DNA of 46,829 nucleotides from Bacteroidota bacterium. GTDB taxonomy: Bacteria; Bacteroidota; Ignavibacteria; Ignavibacteriales; Ignavibacteriaceae. Location of the stretch: contig JAEXTA010000191.1 in assembly GCA_023453665.1 (NCBI GenBank), positions 1 to 46,829 on the forward strand, written 5' to 3'. This document shows, in pieces, positions 15,732 through 24,154 of the stretch. The translations under genes and the position numbers were made by a program. The first letter of the stretch is position 1; each line of letters opens with the position of its first letter. The notes under the pieces are model-generated. The model searched no databases. It had not been told where the DNA came from and worked only from the letters and a program-made list of their open reading frames with translations.

Positions 15732-17858
15732 TCATATTTTATTTTTTGCATACTTACGTGCAGATTTAACTGCGTGGCTCATCAACAATTCCTGCGAGTT
15801 AAGATCTTTCTGATTTTTATTACTGATTCTTACGTAACTCATATCAGGTTTAAGCAATCTTGATTTTACATTATCTTTTAAAGCAAAACCAAGTACGCTT
15901 TTAATTATTTCGCGCTTGATATTATCATCAAAGAGGGGGAAGGCAACTTCAACTCTTCTATCTAAATTTCGCTGCATAAGATCGGCACTGCTTAAATAAA
16001 TTTCTTCGGCTCCATTGTTATAGAAATAAAAGGCGCGGCTGTGCTCAAGAAATCTGCCTACTATGCTGATTACTCTTATATTTTCACTCAACCCTGGAAC
16101 CCCGGGAACAAGACAACATATTCCCCTTACAAGAAGATCTATTTTTACGCCTGAGTTTGATGCTTCATACAATGCTGATATTAGGTTGGGGTCAACTACT
16201 GAATTAAGTTTGAAAATTAATTTTCCTTCACCGCCGTTTTTAACATTTTCAATTTCTCTCATTATCAATGAGAAAAATTTTTCGCGCATATTTATCGGCG
16301 CTACAATAAGTTTTCTGAAATCAGTTTGTTTGGAATATCCTGTGAGATAATTAAAAATATCTGAAACATCTGTGCATATATCTTCATCCGCGGTAAAGAA
16401 ACCCAGGTCAGTGTAAAGTTTAGCCGTGCCTGCATTATAATTACCTGTTGAAAGATGAACATAACGTTTAACACCGTCGAATTCTTTTCTTACAACTAAA
16501 GTCATTTTAGCGTGAGTCTTTAATCCAACCAGTCCGTAAACAACATGCACTCCGACCTTTTCAAGTTCACGCGCCCAAAAAATATTGTTCTGTTCATCAA
16601 ACCTTGCCTTAAGTTCAACAAGTACCGCAACCTGTTTACCACGTTCCGCTGCTTCAATTAAATATTTTATAATCGGCGAATTTGAACCGACCCTGTACAA
16701 TGTTTGTTTGATCGCAAGTACATCGGGATCTTTAGCTGCCTGTTTTATAAAATCAATTACGGGTGAAAATGAATGATAAGGGTGATGCAGTAAAACATCT
16801 TTTTGTCTTATTACAGAAAAAATATCCTCTTCTTCTTCAAGCTGTTTTGGCTGAACCGGGTAAAATGGTTTTTCCTTTAACTGGTGAAGCGGAAGATCAT
16901 ACAATGATATAACATCACTTAAACCCAGCGGACCTTCAAGAATATGAACATCATCTCTTGTTATTTCAAGATTTTCTACTAAAGTTTCTATCATAAAGTC
17001 GGGCATTTTACTCGCGACTTCAAGTCTAACAACACTTCCGAATCTTCTTTGTCTTATGTTTTCTTCAATAACACTCAGAAGGTCATCGGCTTCATCTTCC
17101 TGTAATTCTATATCTGTATCACGTGTTATCCTGAACCGGTGAGCTTCAAGCACTTCCATACCGGGGAACAGCAACGATAAGTTTGCTTTTATAAGATCAC
17201 CAAGCCAGATGAACTTTGCAGAAAATTTTCCGTTGACTGAAATTTTCTTCTGAGGATTAAGGATTTTATCAATCTGCATAAGTCTGGGAAGTATGCTTGG
17301 AACTTTAACCCTTGCAAAATGGTTTTCACCGTTTGGCATTCTAACATGAATTGCAAGACTCAAACTTAAATTTGATATGTAGGGAAATGGTCTTCCGGGA
17401 TCGAATGCAAGCGGTGTTAATACCGGATAAATTTCCTTTCTGAAATACTCATTCAGGATTTCCTTATCCTTTTTAGCCAGCTTATTGTAGTCACTTATAT
17501 CAACACCGTTTTCCCTCAGCTTAGGAATTATTTCCTGGTGCCATAAATCGGTCACCTGTTTTATCATAGGCTTCAGGCATTTTTCAATTTTCTGAAGTTG
17601 TTCAATTGGTGTTAACCCGTCTATTGTGGGTTCAAGTACATTTGCCGCTATCTGTTCCTTCAAACCCGAAACACGTATCATATAAAATTCATCAAGGTTT
17701 GAATGGAATATTGAAACAAATTTTACCTTTTCAAGCAGAGGAAGATCGGGATTAAGAGCTTCTTCAAGAACGCGCCTGTTAAATTCCACCCAGCTTAAAT
17801 CGCGGTTAAAGAAGTTTTTAGGGTCGTTATACTTTTTTAATAATTCTTTTGAAGTCAT
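15732..17858 (-). CDS. ppk1: Polyphosphate kinase 1
   Basis: This 708-residue enzyme reversibly makes polyphosphate from ATP and has the full PPK1 length and order. The N domain has the hallmark NRDLSWVEFNRRVLEEA at 18-34 and the FHSNLDEFYMIRVSGL patch. A head domain follows, then two PLD-like C domains. The autophosphorylated His is His449 in LKTHAK, and the second His lies in LEHSRAFYFYNNG, followed by the YLSSADLMQRNLDRRVE signature. It is probably membrane-associated, as in other bacteria. It heads the minus-strand series ppk1-mrp-nfu-perM. No SD is visible before the ATG. The upstream region is shared with the divergent response-regulator gene. Confidence 0.96.
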   Translation of the reverse strand: MTSKELLKKYNDPKNFFNRDLSWVEFNRRVLEEALNPDLPLLEKVKFVSIFHSNLDEFYMIRVSGLKEQIAANVLEPTIDGLTPIEQLQKIEKCLKPMIKQVTDLWHQEIIPKLRENGVDISDYNKLAKKDKEILNEYFRKEIYPVLTPLAFDPGRPFPYISNLSLSLAIHVRMPNGENHFARVKVPSILPRLMQIDKILNPQKKISVNGKFSAKFIWLGDLIKANLSLLFPGMEVLEAHRFRITRDTDIELQEDEADDLLSVIEENIRQRRFGSVVRLEVASKMPDFMIETLVENLEITRDDVHILEGPLGLSDVISLYDLPLHQLKEKPFYPVQPKQLEEEEDIFSVIRQKDVLLHHPYHSFSPVIDFIKQAAKDPDVLAIKQTLYRVGSNSPIIKYLIEAAERGKQVAVLVELKARFDEQNNIFWARELEKVGVHVVYGLVGLKTHAKMTLVVRKEFDGVKRYVHLSTGNYNAGTAKLYTDLGFFTADEDICTDVSDIFNYLTGYSKQTDFRKLIVAPINMREKFFSLIMREIENVKNGGEGKLIFKLNSVVDPNLISALYEASNSGVKIDLLVRGICCLVPGVPGLSENIRVISIVGRFLEHSRAFYFYNNGAEEIYLSSADLMQRNLDRRVEVAFPLFDDNIKREIIKSVLGFALKDNVKSRLLKPDMSYVRISNKNQKDLNSQELLMSHAVKSARKYAKNKI

Positions 17859-17862
17859 AATC

Positions 17863-17871
17863 TGTTATAAT
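17863..17871 (+). promoter_or_regulatory. Candidate extended -10 promoter for the response regulator
   Basis: TG-T-TATAAT at 17863-17871 fits an extended -10 element on the plus strand. No good -35 is 17 bases upstream. It would start transcription about 160 bases before the sigma54-type regulator gene and lies just outside the ppk1 start codon. Sequence alone gives weak support. Confidence 0.3.
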
Positions 17872-18037
17872 AGATTAAAAACATTGACATCCTTTTGTGC
17901 TAATATAACAATAAATATTATGGGGTTCGAAGGGAAAATGAAGTCGATTTACTAAATACCTCAATAGATTTGAGTACTCTTTTTTTATTCATAACTTAAC
18001 AAAGTAATTTTTATACAAAACATTCGTGTAATTACAA

Positions 18038-19369
18038 ATGAAAGATTCTCTTTTAATTATCGATGATGAAAACGAATTAAGAACTCTCCTGACAAAACTT
18101 CTTAAACTGGAAGGTTATTTAATTTATGAGGCAGAAACCGCTGAAAAGGGAATTAGTATTCTTGAAAAGGAAGACATCTCACTTATAGTAACCGATGTTA
18201 GATTACCAGGTATAAACGGAATCGACCTTATAAAACAATTTAAAGAGATAAATCCTGTTTGCGAGGTTATTGTTCTTACAGCGTACGGCACAATTGAAGA
18301 TGGAGTACGTGCAATAAAGGAAGGGGCATTCGACTATATAACAAAAGGTGATGAGGACAATAAAATTGTTCCGTTAGTTCAGCACGCGATTGAAAAAGTT
18401 CATCTTAAAAAAAGGATCGAACATCTTGAAAAAAGTGTTGGCGAAAAATATAACTTCGACATCATCTCTGGAGAATCTAAAAAAATTAAAAAAGCTAAAG
18501 AACTTGGCATGAAATTATCGGTTACCGATACTCCGGTTTTATTGCTAGGTGAAACAGGTACAGGTAAAGAATTATTTGCCCAGGCTATTCATTATTCAGG
18601 ATACAGAAAAAACAAACCGTTCGTTCCGGTTAACTGCAGTGCAATTGCAAAAGATCTACTCGAATCTGAAATGTTCGGTTATAAAGCAGGCGCATTCACT
18701 GGTGCGAATAAAAATAAAAAAGGTTTGTTTGAAGAAGCACATCACGGCACTTTATTCCTGGATGAAATCGGCGAACTCGATCTTACACTCCAGGCAAAAT
18801 TTTTACGCGTACTTGAAACAAATGATTTTATAAAACCCGGTGACACCAAACCAACACAAGTTGATGTGCGAATTATCGCAGCGACAAACCGTGATATTGA
18901 AAAGGAAGCAAAGGAGGGAAACTTCCGGCTGGATTTGTATTACAGGTTAAGCGTAATAAAAATTGAACTTCCTTCACTAAAAGAAAGAAGCGAAGATTTA
19001 CCTTTGCTTGTTGAGGTATTTGTCAAACAGTTCAGTAAAAAACTTAACAGAAAGATTAATAAGATTACCCCTGAGTTCAATGATAGGATCAGACATTATA
19101 ACTTTCCTGGTAATATTCGTGAGTTAAGAAATGTTATTGAACGGGCTATCATACTTTCTGAAGGAAGTGTGCTTACAGAAAATAGTTTACCAAAAGAATT
19201 TTTTAATTCAAATCAACATTCTGATTCTTCAAAACTTGAGGACGTAGAAAAAAATCACATACTAAAAATTCTTGAGTCAGTTGAAGGTAATAAAACACGA
19301 GCAGCAGAGTTACTTGGAATTGGCTTAACTACACTTTATAGAAAACTTCAGTCTTATGGAATAGAATAA
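18038..19369 (+). CDS. NtrC-type sigma54-dependent response regulator, probable regulator of kdp
   Basis: The protein has 443 residues in three parts. The receiver (1-120) has the acidic pair Asp9-Asp10, phospho-acceptor Asp53 (VTDVRLPG), Thr81 and Lys103. The AAA+ sigma54-interaction domain (about 142-370) has Walker A GETGTGKE at 171-178 and the sigma54-contact loop GAFTGA at 218-223, then LFLDEIGEL. A Fis-type HTH lies at about 405-443 (NKTRAAELLGIGLTTLYRKL). Phosphorylation should let it open sigma54 promoters. It lies 197 bases upstream of the kdp genes, whose far end encodes a separate histidine kinase. No OmpR-type KdpE is present, so I infer that it replaces KdpE. No SD precedes the ATG. 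Confidence 0.94.
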   Translation: MKDSLLIIDDENELRTLLTKLLKLEGYLIYEAETAEKGISILEKEDISLIVTDVRLPGINGIDLIKQFKEINPVCEVIVLTAYGTIEDGVRAIKEGAFDYITKGDEDNKIVPLVQHAIEKVHLKKRIEHLEKSVGEKYNFDIISGESKKIKKAKELGMKLSVTDTPVLLLGETGTGKELFAQAIHYSGYRKNKPFVPVNCSAIAKDLLESEMFGYKAGAFTGANKNKKGLFEEAHHGTLFLDEIGELDLTLQAKFLRVLETNDFIKPGDTKPTQVDVRIIAATNRDIEKEAKEGNFRLDLYYRLSVIKIELPSLKERSEDLPLLVEVFVKQFSKKLNRKINKITPEFNDRIRHYNFPGNIRELRNVIERAIILSEGSVLTENSLPKEFFNSNQHSDSSKLEDVEKNHILKILESVEGNKTRAAELLGIGLTTLYRKLQSYGIE

Positions 19370-19430
19370 TTTTCTTATAAGCTGAGCTATTTATTTAATT
19401 CACATCTAAATCATTACCACACCATTTTGA

Positions 19431-19461
19431 AAAAATACCTTTCCGTTATGGAATGGTTTTT
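19431..19461 (+). terminator. Hairpin between the response regulator and kdp, probable terminator
   Basis: AAAAA-T-ACC-T-TTCC at 19431-19444 pairs with GGAA-T-GGT-TTTTT at 19450-19461 (12 bp with one mismatch and one bulge, 5-base loop). It is flanked by an A-run and a T-run, so it could terminate in either direction. It lies 62 bases after the regulator stop and would separate it from the kdp transcript. Confidence 0.55.
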
Positions 19462-19483
19462 CCTGCATATTAATTCTCATCTT

Positions 19484-19515
19484 TCACCTAAGTGATTGTT
19501 AATACTTCAATTAAC
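19484..19515. promoter_or_regulatory. Two short dyads upstream of kdp, candidate activator sites
   Basis: TCAC-CTAA-GTGA at 19484-19495 and GTTAAT-ACTTCA-ATTAAC at 19498-19515 are two adjacent perfect inverted repeats, 52 to 83 bases before the first small gene of the kdp operon. A dimeric NtrC-type activator could bind here. I found no convincing -24/-12 sigma54 promoter after them. Confidence 0.3.
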
Positions 19516-19566
19516 TCTCTGGCATTTTTTTAGAAACATCACTCAGAAAAATTACAGGTAACTAAA

Positions 19567-19650
19567 ATGCTTGAAATAACAATGATACTGTTAGGGATTC
19601 TTTGCTTCGGAATATTTTTTAAGTCAATTCAATTCTTTGAAAAATTATAG
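19567..19650 (+). CDS. 27-residue single-span membrane peptide at the head of the kdp operon
   Basis: An ATG at 19567, with AGGT about 9 bases upstream, opens a 27-residue frame (begins MLEITMILLGILCFGIFF, ends EKL). It is one hydrophobic helix followed by a charged tail. Its stop TAG lies within the AGGAG SD of kdpF, 9 bases before the kdpF ATG. Like KdpF it has one span and a C-terminal Phe-x-x-Glu-Lys-like tail, so it may be a KdpF paralogue or an extra small subunit of the K+ pump. No experiment or family is known to me for it. Coding status rests on position, SD and composition. Confidence 0.6.
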   Translation: MLEITMILLGILCFGIFFKSIQFFEKL

Positions 19651-19659
19651 GAGAATGAA

Positions 19660-19737
19660 ATGTTTGTATTATTAATCATAAGTGTATTCGTTTTTGCTTA
19701 CCTCTTTTACGCACTGATCAAACCGGAAAAATTTTAA
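19660..19737 (+). CDS. kdpF: KdpF, small subunit of the K+-transporting ATPase
   Basis: This 25-residue membrane peptide has one helix and the typical KdpF ending (AYLFYALIKPEKF). In E. coli KdpF is a lipid-like stabiliser of the KdpFABC pump. The ATG at 19660 follows AGGAG by 6 bases, and kdpA starts 10 bases after the stop. Its length is close to the E. coli protein (29 residues). Confidence 0.85.
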   Translation: MFVLLIISVFVFAYLFYALIKPEKF

Positions 19738-19747
19738 AGGAACAATC

Positions 19748-21442
19748 ATGAATTCAGAAATATCAGGAGTTGTTCTGATCCTCCTGCTCACATTTGTAAT
19801 TGCATACCCTTTAGGAAAATATATCAGCAAAGTTTTTAGAGGTGAAAAAACCTGGAGTGATTTTCTTTCACCTTTAGAAAAGTTCATATTCAAAATTTCT
19901 TCCATCGATCCTGATGAAACAATGGACTGGAAAGAAAATTTGAAAGCGATGTTAAGGATTAACTCTGTGTTTTTTATCTGGGCATTTTTAATCCTGATTT
20001 TGCAGGGAAGTATTCCATTTCTAAATCCTGTTAGCATTCCCGGTATGGAAGCAACGTTAGCTTATAATACTGCAACAAGTTTTACAACGAATACAAATCT
20101 TCAACACTATTCCGGTGAAACTGGACTGTCATATTTCTCACAATTATTTGTGGTTCTTTTTCTTCAATTTGTTTCTGCGGCAACAGGTATTGCTGCCCTT
20201 GCTTTGTTGTTTAAGGGAATAAAACAGAAGAAAGTAACAGACATTGGAAACTTCTATAATTTATTCCTGAAAAGCGGAACAAGAATTTTACTCCCGATTT
20301 CATTTACAGTTGCTGTAATATTTTTATTGAACGGAATGCCACAAACTTTTGAAGGTTTACAGGAAGTTCATACGCTTGAAGGTGACACAGTTCAGGTTGC
20401 AACAGGACCAGTCTCATCGGTTGTTGCAATAAAACAACTCGGCACAAATGGCGGAGGATACTTCGGCCCTAATTCTACACATCCGTTTGAGAACTCCAAT
20501 TACCTTACAAATATCGTATCAAATATTTCGATACTTGTAATTCCTGTTGCACTGGTTTTTGCATTCGGGTTTTATTTGAACAGGAGAAAACTTGCAAATG
20601 TATTATTCGGTGTAATGACAATATGCTTTTTAACATTTGTTGTCGGCGCGATCATTTTTGAAACATCCGGTAATCCTGAAATTTCAAAACTTGGTATTCA
20701 ACAACCAATGGGAAGTATGGAAGGAAAGGAAGTACGTTTTGGTGCCGGTGCATCAGCGTTGTGGGGAGTTTCAACTACTTCAACTTCAAATGGTTCTGTT
20801 AATTCAATGCACGACAGTCAAACACCTTTATCAGGCGGAATTTATTTGCTTGATATGATGATAAACGCTGTTTACGGTGGAGTTGGTGTCGGCTTCATCA
20901 ACTTTTTTATGTTTGTTGTGATAGCTGTCTTCATTGGTGGATTAATGATTGGACGAACTCCGGAATTTCTCGGTAAAAAAATAGAAGCGAGAGAAGTTAA
21001 AATTGCATCGCTGATAATTCTTCTTCACCCGTTTTTAATTTTGATTGGAACAGCAATAGCATCATTTACAGCAGCGAATGATTCAAACATCGGATGGTTA
21101 AATAATCCTTCCTTCCATGGGTTTTCAGAAATGTTATATGAGTTTACATCTGCTGCGGCAAACAACGGTTCCAGATTTGAAGGGCTTGGTGACAATACGA
21201 CATTCTGGAATATAGCAACCGGCACGATAATGCTGCTTGGAAGATACCTGCCGATAATTGGTCCGATCGCAATTGCTGGTTCACTTGCAGCAAAAAAAAC
21301 TATTCCTGAATCTGAAGGAACTTTAAAAGCCGATACTGTTGCATTTGGTGTTGTATTGCTCGGAGTATTAATTGTAGTTGCAGCCCTTTCATTTTTCCCC
21401 GCACTTACTCTGGGTCCTATTGCAGAATATTTTTCAATGTAA
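19748..21442 (+). CDS. kdpA: KdpA, K+-channel-like subunit of KdpFABC
   Basis: This 564-residue, about ten-span inner-membrane protein binds and selects K+ for the Kdp pump and belongs to the superfamily of K+ transporters with four pore loops. Pore-loop signatures are visible: TSFTTNTNLQHYSGE (first), KQLGTNGGGYFGPNSTHPFE (second), a third around YGGVGVGFINF, and TSAAANNGSRFEGL (fourth). Length agrees with E. coli KdpA (557). AAAGGAAC lies 7 bases before the ATG. It is followed after 8 bases by kdpB. K+ limitation should induce it. Confidence 0.97.
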   Translation: MNSEISGVVLILLLTFVIAYPLGKYISKVFRGEKTWSDFLSPLEKFIFKISSIDPDETMDWKENLKAMLRINSVFFIWAFLILILQGSIPFLNPVSIPGMEATLAYNTATSFTTNTNLQHYSGETGLSYFSQLFVVLFLQFVSAATGIAALALLFKGIKQKKVTDIGNFYNLFLKSGTRILLPISFTVAVIFLLNGMPQTFEGLQEVHTLEGDTVQVATGPVSSVVAIKQLGTNGGGYFGPNSTHPFENSNYLTNIVSNISILVIPVALVFAFGFYLNRRKLANVLFGVMTICFLTFVVGAIIFETSGNPEISKLGIQQPMGSMEGKEVRFGAGASALWGVSTTSTSNGSVNSMHDSQTPLSGGIYLLDMMINAVYGGVGVGFINFFMFVVIAVFIGGLMIGRTPEFLGKKIEAREVKIASLIILLHPFLILIGTAIASFTAANDSNIGWLNNPSFHGFSEMLYEFTSAAANNGSRFEGLGDNTTFWNIATGTIMLLGRYLPIIGPIAIAGSLAAKKTIPESEGTLKADTVAFGVVLLGVLIVVAALSFFPALTLGPIAEYFSM

Positions 21443-21450
21443 ATAAAGAA

Positions 21451-23499
21451 GTGAGCAATAAAGTGAAACGACAAAAAAATATAAACCTGTTTACAACTGA
21501 GTTAATAAAAGAAGCAGTTAAAGAATCATTCGTAAAACTTAATCCAAAAGTGATGATAAAAAATCCTGTAATGTTTACGGTAGAAATAGGGACTGTGATA
21601 ATGATGGTGATCACATTGTATTCTGTTTCACCGGCAAGCGGGCAGGGTTCTGTCATTTATAATTTTGTAATAACATTACTTCTTTTGTTAACTGTATTGT
21701 TTGCAAACTTTGCTGAAGCTATCGCCGAAGCAAGAGGCAAAGCACAGGCGGCATCATTAAGAAAAACACGACACGAAACACAGGCAAAACTTATTCAGAA
21801 AGATGGTTCAATAAAACTGATAAGCTCATCGCAGCTAAAAAAAGGCGACGTATTCTTAGCCGAAGCGGGCGACATAATTTCTATTGACGGTGAAATAATT
21901 GAAGGCATTGCATCAATAGATGAATCGGCAATAACAGGGGAATCAGCTCCCGTGATAAGAGAAGCAGGAACCGATCATTCAGGCGTTATTGGCGGAACAA
22001 AAGTTTTATCGGATAAAATAAAAATCGAGGCAGCTACACAACCAGGTGAAACTTTTCTTGATAAAATGATTGAGCTTGTTGAAGGCGCTAAGAGACAAAA
22101 AACCCCGAATGAAATTGCCTTAACAATTTTACTTGCGAGTTTTACAATTGTATTTCTTCTTGTTACTGTGACCCTGCATCCGTTCAGTGCGTATGCAAAT
22201 ACAGCAATAACAATTGCATCACTCATTTCATTATTCGTCTGCTTGATTCCAACCACAATCGGAGGGTTGTTATCCGCAATTGGTATTGCCGGAATGGACA
22301 GAGCGCTAAGAGTAAATGTAATTGCAAAATCCGGTAAAGCAGTTGAAAACGCCGGTGATATTGATACAGTTCTACTTGATAAAACCGGAACTATAACAAT
22401 CGGCAACCGCAAAGCAACAAACATGTTTCCGCTTAACGGAGTTAATAAAAACGAATTTGTTAAATATTGTTTATTATGTTCGCTTGCCGACCCAACCCCT
22501 GAAGGAAAATCAATTGTTGAATTAGTTCCAAAGCTTGAGCCTTATGTGTTACAAAAAACTGCTAAGGATGGAACATTCATTCCGTTTACTGCTGAATCAA
22601 GAATGAGCGGTATTGATTTGCCGGATGGAAATTCAATTCGTAAAGGATCATGGGATGCAATATCAAACTGGATTCAAAATGAAGATCATCTTAAATCGGA
22701 AATTGAAAAACATATAAATGAAATTGCACAGAAAGGCGGAACTCCACTTGTTGTTGCATACAATAAAAAAGCAGCTGGAATTATACAACTTGAAGACATA
22801 ATAAAACCGGGTATTAAGGAACGGTTTGCACGTCTTAGAAAAATGGGTGTAAAAACAGTAATGGTTACCGGTGATAACCCGTTAACAGCAAAGTTTATTG
22901 CAGACCAGGCTGGTGTTGATGATTTTATTGCAGAAGCAAAACCTGTTGATAAAATGAATTACATTTTAAATGAACAACGTGAAGGTAAACTTGTTGCAAT
23001 GATGGGTGACGGTACTAACGACGCGCCCGCACTTGCACAGGCTGATGTTGGAGTTGCAATGAACTCTGGAACTCAGGCAGCTAAAGAAGCTTCAAACATG
23101 GTTGATCTTGACAGCGACCCGACAAAACTTCTTGAAGTGATTGAGATCGGAAAGCAGATGTTGATCACAAGAGGAAATGTTACAACGTTTTCAATAGTTA
23201 ATGATGTGGCAAAATACTTCGCGATAGTTCCGGCTTTATTTGCGGCTACAATTCCCGGCTTAAACGCATTGAATATTATGAAACTTGAAAGTCCGGAATC
23301 GGCGGTTTTATCTGCTGTGATATTTAATGCGCTAATCATTCCGGCATTAATTCCGCTTGCATTGAGAGGAGTAAAGTACAAACCAATTGGCGCTTCTGCT
23401 TTGCTTACAAGAAACCTTTTGATTTATGGTTTAGGCGGATTGACAATTCCTTTTGTGGGAATTAAGGTGATTGATTTAGCTGTGTCACTGTTCTTTTAG
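21451..23499 (+). CDS. kdpB: KdpB, P-type ATPase subunit of KdpFABC
   Basis: This 682-residue type IA P-type ATPase energises K+ uptake. Motifs in order are TGES in the actuator domain, DKTGT with the phosphorylated Asp, the nucleotide-binding domain, MVTGDN, and GDGTNDAPALAQADVGVAMN in the hinge. Seven hydrophobic segments flank these as in KdpB. The start is GTG 21451 (MSNKVKRQ) with a weak AAAGAA; a second GTG at 21463 is an alternative. A palindromic repeat element begins 2 bases after the stop and separates it from kdpC. Confidence 0.97.
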   Translation: MSNKVKRQKNINLFTTELIKEAVKESFVKLNPKVMIKNPVMFTVEIGTVIMMVITLYSVSPASGQGSVIYNFVITLLLLLTVLFANFAEAIAEARGKAQAASLRKTRHETQAKLIQKDGSIKLISSSQLKKGDVFLAEAGDIISIDGEIIEGIASIDESAITGESAPVIREAGTDHSGVIGGTKVLSDKIKIEAATQPGETFLDKMIELVEGAKRQKTPNEIALTILLASFTIVFLLVTVTLHPFSAYANTAITIASLISLFVCLIPTTIGGLLSAIGIAGMDRALRVNVIAKSGKAVENAGDIDTVLLDKTGTITIGNRKATNMFPLNGVNKNEFVKYCLLCSLADPTPEGKSIVELVPKLEPYVLQKTAKDGTFIPFTAESRMSGIDLPDGNSIRKGSWDAISNWIQNEDHLKSEIEKHINEIAQKGGTPLVVAYNKKAAGIIQLEDIIKPGIKERFARLRKMGVKTVMVTGDNPLTAKFIADQAGVDDFIAEAKPVDKMNYILNEQREGKLVAMMGDGTNDAPALAQADVGVAMNSGTQAAKEASNMVDLDSDPTKLLEVIEIGKQMLITRGNVTTFSIVNDVAKYFAIVPALFAATIPGLNALNIMKLESPESAVLSAVIFNALIIPALIPLALRGVKYKPIGASALLTRNLLIYGLGGLTIPFVGIKVIDLAVSLFF

Positions 23500-23501
23500 T
23501 G

Positions 23502-23566
23502 GTCATCCCGAACTTATTTCGGGATCTCAATAACAAAATAAGATGCTGAAACAAGTTCAGCATGAC
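23502..23566. repeat. REP/MITE-like palindromic element between kdpB and kdpC
   Basis: Outer arms GTCAT (23502-23506) and ATGAC (23562-23566) enclose two hairpins. ATCCCGAA/TTCGGGAT (23505-23512 with 23518-23525, loop CTTAT) is the first. ATGCTGAA/TTCAGCAT (23543-23550 with 23556-23563, loop ACAAG) is the second. The AACTTATTTCGGG and ACAAGTTCAGCATGAC wording is that of small interspersed repeats I know from many Bacteroidota/Chlorobiota genomes. Translating it produces spurious starts such as MLKQVQHDG. It is a transcribed spacer within the kdp operon. Only one copy lies in this window. Confidence 0.75.
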
Positions 23567-23575
23567 GGAGAAAAA

Positions 23576-24154
23576 ATGAAAAACATTTTAAAAAACATAA
23601 AACTTCACTTCGCAACATTAATTTTATTTGGATTGTTATTCCCGTTACTTATCTGGGTAATCGGAATGATATTTCCCCCACAGGCGAATGGGTTACCTGT
23701 TTATAAAGATGGTAAACTTGTAGGGTTTGAAAATATCGGACAAAAATTTTATTCAGATAAATATTTTTGGGGGAGACCTTCTGCTGTTGATTACAATGCT
23801 GCTGCAACAGGTGGTTCAAATAAAGGTCCGACAAATCCGGATTATCTTGCTGAAGTTGAAAAAAGGATCGAAGACTTTTTGGAGAAAAATCCGGAAGTAA
23901 AAAGAAATGAAATACCTTCTGATCTTGTCACAGCTTCCGGAGGGGGACTTGACCCGCATATCTCACCGCAAGCTGCATTCATACAGATCCCAAGAATTGC
24001 CAATGAAAGAGGAATTGAGAGGACAGTAATCAAAAAATTGGTTGAAGAGAATATTGAACCTCCTTTATTCGGAATGTTTGGAACTGAAAAAGTAAATGTT
24101 TTGAAATTAAATATGGAACTTGACGAACTAAATAAAATCAGGAATAAAAAATGA
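23576..24154 (+). CDS. kdpC: KdpC, periplasm-facing subunit of KdpFABC
   Basis: This 192-residue single-span protein stabilises the KdpAB complex. Residues 13-33 are the membrane anchor, and the periplasmic part has the KdpC signatures FWGRPSAVDYNAAATGGSN, ASGGGLDPHISPQAA and IPRIA. The ATG at 23576 (after CGGAGAAAAA) is chosen; an upstream ATG at 23543 lies in the repeat element and would add only repeat-derived residues. The TGA overlaps the ATG of the porin gene (ATGA), so the two are coupled. Confidence 0.96.
   Translation: MKNILKNIKLHFATLILFGLLFPLLIWVIGMIFPPQANGLPVYKDGKLVGFENIGQKFYSDKYFWGRPSAVDYNAAATGGSNKGPTNPDYLAEVEKRIEDFLEKNPEVKRNEIPSDLVTASGGGLDPHISPQAAFIQIPRIANERGIERTVIKKLVEENIEPPLFGMFGTEKVNVLKLNMELDELNKIRNKK

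Noticed and set aside
17889..17908. TTGACA with TATAAC near the response regulator
   Set aside because: The spacer is only 14 bases, too short for a sigma70 promoter.
19520..19534. Possible sigma54 promoter (TGGCAT followed by a T-run) before kdp
   Set aside because: The -24 GG is present, but at the fixed spacing the -12 element reads AGA instead of GC. A second GG-GC pair near 19455-19464 has 8 instead of 10 bases between the elements.
19370..19566. c-di-AMP (ydaO-type) riboswitch before kdp
   Set aside because: The 197 bases show one terminator-like hairpin and short dyads, with none of the long conserved riboswitch architecture.
23543..23575. Upstream start of kdpC reading MLKQVQHDG
   Set aside because: These residues are a translation of the palindromic repeat; the RBS and KdpC homology support ATG 23576.
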